NCBI GenBank assembly: GCA_028700975.1
Contig: JAQVRQ010000011.1
Location: forward strand, 1-41,024
Direction of reading: 5' to 3'
Length of the DNA stretch: 41,024 nucleotides
Source of the DNA: Bacteroidales bacterium
GTDB lineage: Bacteria; Bacteroidota; Bacteroidia; Bacteroidales; UBA932
Position numbers and translations under genes: made by a program
The notes under the pieces: generated by a model
Told to the model about the DNA's origin: nothing
Database searches by the model: none
The model's input: only the letters and a program-made list of their open reading frames with translations
Shown: one piece after another, positions 41,013 through 41,024 of the stretch
Numbering within the stretch: the stretch's first letter is position 1
Layout of the letters: each line of letters starts with the position of its first letter

Positions 41013-41024
41013 TCTTGCGGCTAT

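Overview
The window looks like a chromosomal segment from a member of the Bacteroidota, most likely Bacteroidales. The evidence is A+T-rich DNA, promoters with the Bacteroidota -7 element TAnnTTTG and few Shine-Dalgarno sequences, and lineage-typical families: a DUF4293 membrane protein, a Porin_10-like barrel, an AraC-type regulator with a multi-pass membrane domain, and a UvrA with the 'SPVSG' and 'ADGIIFEDP' variants. I see no insertion sequence, prophage, CRISPR array, tRNA or rRNA. Every gap between genes is under 300 bp.

Layout. 86-2670: an ABC-F ATPase, a convergent secreted protein of unknown function, and a small membrane protein. 2702-3936: asparagine synthetase AsnA behind a complete-looking leader-peptide attenuator, which is the most notable feature here. 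A 27-codon leader carries eight Asn codons in an eleven-codon stretch. Behind it lie mutually exclusive 1:2, 2:3 and 3:4 RNA pairings that end in an intrinsic terminator. 3931-8359: an alpha/beta hydrolase on the minus strand, then MgtC/SapB, an S9 peptidase and an NhaD-type antiporter on the plus strand. 8379-13920: a membrane-embedded AraC-type regulator, then a well-formed promoter driving a DUF1302-like barrel, an RND/MMPL exporter and a LolA-like periplasmic protein, which together look like a trans-envelope hydrophobic-cargo exporter. 13927-19220: an HPt protein, nicotinate phosphoribosyltransferase and nicotinamidase (NAD salvage), then a ROK kinase, MFS transporter and SIS protein (probable sugar or amino-sugar use). 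All are tightly packed and may be co-transcribed. 19251-22388: a large porin-like barrel and an MltF-like lytic transglycosylase that lacks one lobe of its binding domain.

22405-25448 (minus): a LolC/E-FtsX-like permease, a SirB1-like protein and a nucleoside phosphorylase. 25512-25910: DUF4293. 25928-28665 (minus): the peptidoglycan glycosyltransferase MtgA coupled to a long TPR protein. 28718-29683: an M28-type peptidase whose catalytic Glu appears to be Lys. 29705-38913 (minus): one overlapping series of amidase, uvrB, a RelA/SpoT homologue with a degenerate hydrolase site, uvrA and an outer-membrane barrel. This joins nucleotide-excision repair to alarmone synthesis. 38956-41012: a SIMPL-domain protein and enolase.

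Several open reading frames extend upstream of the most likely start, and in two cases the longest start lies inside a -7 element. I list the corrected starts. All functional calls come from reading motifs by eye. No database search was run.
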